Source of the DNA: Apus apus
Lineage: Eukaryota; Chordata; Aves; Apodiformes; Apodidae
Direction of reading: 5' to 3'
DNA: 64,000 nucleotides
Assembly: GCF_020740795.1 (NCBI RefSeq)
Contig: NC_067294.1
Location: 3,596,001-3,660,000 of the forward strand
The notes under the pieces are model-generated. The model made no database searches. It saw only the letters and a program-made list of their open reading frames with translations, and was not told where the DNA came from. The position numbers and the translations under genes are program-made. Below, in pieces: positions 62,215-64,000 of the stretch (position 1 is the stretch's first letter; every line of letters begins with the position of its first letter).

Positions 62215-62560
62215 AGAATAACGAATCATTAGTAAAGAAATTAAGTATTTGTCTTTATTATAGTAAACACTAAGTATGTATTAACAAGCTCATTAGTTAT
62301 TCATTGACCTTTTAAGCCCTTCCAATTCCCCTTTATCACACTGCAGATTGGTGTAAAATATGTCTCAAATGACCTTAAGCTAGTGTCCTTTTGCTCCCTG
62401 CTGAAGGCACCGCAATTACTTTAGTTCTTTGGTTATTATCTCCCTTTCTATTTGGCTTGACTTAAGTTCAGCTACAGTGAAGACTTATCTCATTATTAAT
62501 ATGGAGCCATTGAGACTTGCCAGAGATTAAGGGAATCACTTCCCAAAATGATGTATGATA
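62215..62560. promoter_or_regulatory. Candidate conserved non-coding element
   Basis: About 350 bases of AT-rich unique-looking sequence with repeated TAAT-type motifs (CTCATTAGTTATTCATTGAC, CATTATTAATATGGAGCC), no ORF and almost no CpG. The pattern resembles vertebrate developmental enhancers. This is an inference from composition only. Confidence 0.25.
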
Positions 62561-64000
62561 ACTGAGACAATGATCCTTTTGTTCTCTTGCTGCTCTTGCA
62601 CTGGCCATTGGCAGATCTGGCAGAGCAGCTATTTCAAGGCACGTTGATGCTTTCTGCTGTTTGCTGCCTTTCTGTCATCATCAGCTGGCCAGTTTGGTCT
62701 GCAAAGTGTGAAACAATTGTCTGAAGACCTGGCCAGTCAAGAAAACAACATTGGCTAGCTAATAACTTTGTGGTGATCTTCCTCAGGGTGTCTGTTCAAG
62801 TTCTACTTTGATTGGCCTGTGGGATTTGCAGAATTAAAGAGATCTCTTGGAGAATATTCCCCTTGTTTTGATGACTTCAGGTGAGTTTCAAATTTGTCTG
62901 ACCCTTTTCTAATATATTTCCCATAAAAAGTTGTAATTCTGGATTTCCAAAGAGCTTGGGCAGAGGTCCATTCCTTCCTAGTATGAATTTGTTCAAGGAA
63001 TATTACATCCTATATTTCAAAGCCCCTAGGAAGAGCTGGATAGAGAGTGGATCAAATAAAACCCAGCAGGTGGGTTGATGTGACAATATCCTGCTGTGAG
63101 GTTCCCCCTGGTGATAGAAGGTGGGACAGGGGAGCTGCACATTGCAGGTCTAACCTAATCTGAGATTCAGATCTTTTTGAATTTTCCTCTTCAGACTAAG
63201 TTCTCTCAGGGATCTTTCAGCAGAGCTTCTTTATTTTATTAGAAACAGCTTGGAGATCAAACCATGAGTCTAGCACCATTTCTGCTGCTCACACATGAGT
63301 GTGCAGTGTGCAGCTTCCTTGTGTGGGTCTCTGGGACCAGATGAGAAAAATGCTCTGATGAAGTTTGTAGCTTGTAATGAATAATTATATAGGAAACCTC
63401 AGTGCCTTGATAGTTCCTGGAATGTAACTGTAAAAGGAGGAGGAAGCAGATTTTCTTTCTTTCGTTTTTTAAAAGAATATTTTTATGTATCTTTTAATCT
63501 CCTTTAGAATTCCTAGAAAATATTCTGCTCTTTCACAGTGAACACCTGGATACACTGTGGCAGGACCACTCTGCTTCACTCCTGCAGGTGCTGTAAGGAC
63601 AGCAGGTAGGAGCTGATGGCACTTGGTTGTAGTTCTCCCTGGGCACCCAAAAAATTCAACAAGCCCTTCATAAAACAGTGGTTGTGCTGACCAGAACATG
63701 CACTGACTGCAAAATTCAGCAGTAGGACAACATTCCTTTTGACATTGCTGCACTTCAGGACAGGCCTTTTGTTACATTTCATCTGAATATATAAAATGAA
63801 AGCACGTCGTAGTGTTTCCACCTGAAGGTCTTCTGAAATTTGACATGCAATCCCACAGAAAGTGGAAACTCTAGTGGTTATTGTATGTCTGACCTAGAAT
63901 AATTCTGTTTAAATTCCTTGGTGATGCTAGAACTGAGTGGGAAGGGTAAAGTAATGCTTTGATCAGGAGCCAGGTGCAGAGAATGAAAGCAATACATGTT

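Larger units (their letters stand above)
48720..64000. other. Intergenic, no gene recognised
   Basis: About 15 kb without a supported gene. AT-rich candidate regulatory blocks lie near 52,725-52,875 and 62,215-62,560. A low-complexity TATC/TA tract lies near 61,300-61,375. TRPC7, expected beyond SMIM32 on the minus strand in vertebrates, was looked for by its conserved pore and C-terminal motifs, but no exon was recognised. Confidence 0.55.

Overview
The window looks like avian nuclear DNA, most likely from a songbird or close relative. The signs are a complete vertebrate SMAD5 gene with short introns, several truncated CR1 LINE 3' ends carrying the bird-typical ATTCTATG-type terminus, generally low CpG, and long stretches without genes. 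The exact species cannot be read from the sequence. No prokaryotic, organellar or viral gene is visible.

Left part (1-12,620, + strand): SMAD5, the BMP-pathway receptor-regulated SMAD. All six coding exons are present between 2981 and 10807. They join in frame with GT-AG junctions to 1398 bp, or 465 residues plus stop. The MH1 domain, the proline/serine linker with PPAY motif, the MH2 domain and the C-terminal SSVS phospho-motif are intact. The first 2.9 kb is taken to be upstream intron. The 3' UTR probably runs to about 12.6 kb, with several AATAAA signals.

Middle (12.6-21.5 kb): intergenic sequence, then a small one-exon gene on the minus strand (20114-20434). It encodes a 106-residue single-pass membrane protein that I identify as SMIM32. 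It lies tail to tail with SMAD5. A mildly CpG-enriched stretch sits on its upstream side.

Right part (21.5-64 kb): no protein-coding gene could be supported. It holds four truncated CR1 copies, a striking (TTTC)31(TTCC)84 microsatellite, a duplicated C-rich block with strong G-quadruplex potential on the minus strand, T/G-rich and A/G-rich low-complexity tracts, and AT-rich segments with clustered homeodomain- or POU-like motifs that may be conserved regulatory elements. In vertebrates the next gene beyond SMAD5/SMIM32 is expected to be TRPC7 on the opposite strand. I recognised none of its exons, so it probably lies past the right edge.

I found no new biological system. The points most worth a second look are the perfect two-phase microsatellite, the G-quadruplex block, the SMIM32 call, and small tandem duplications in and around the two genes.
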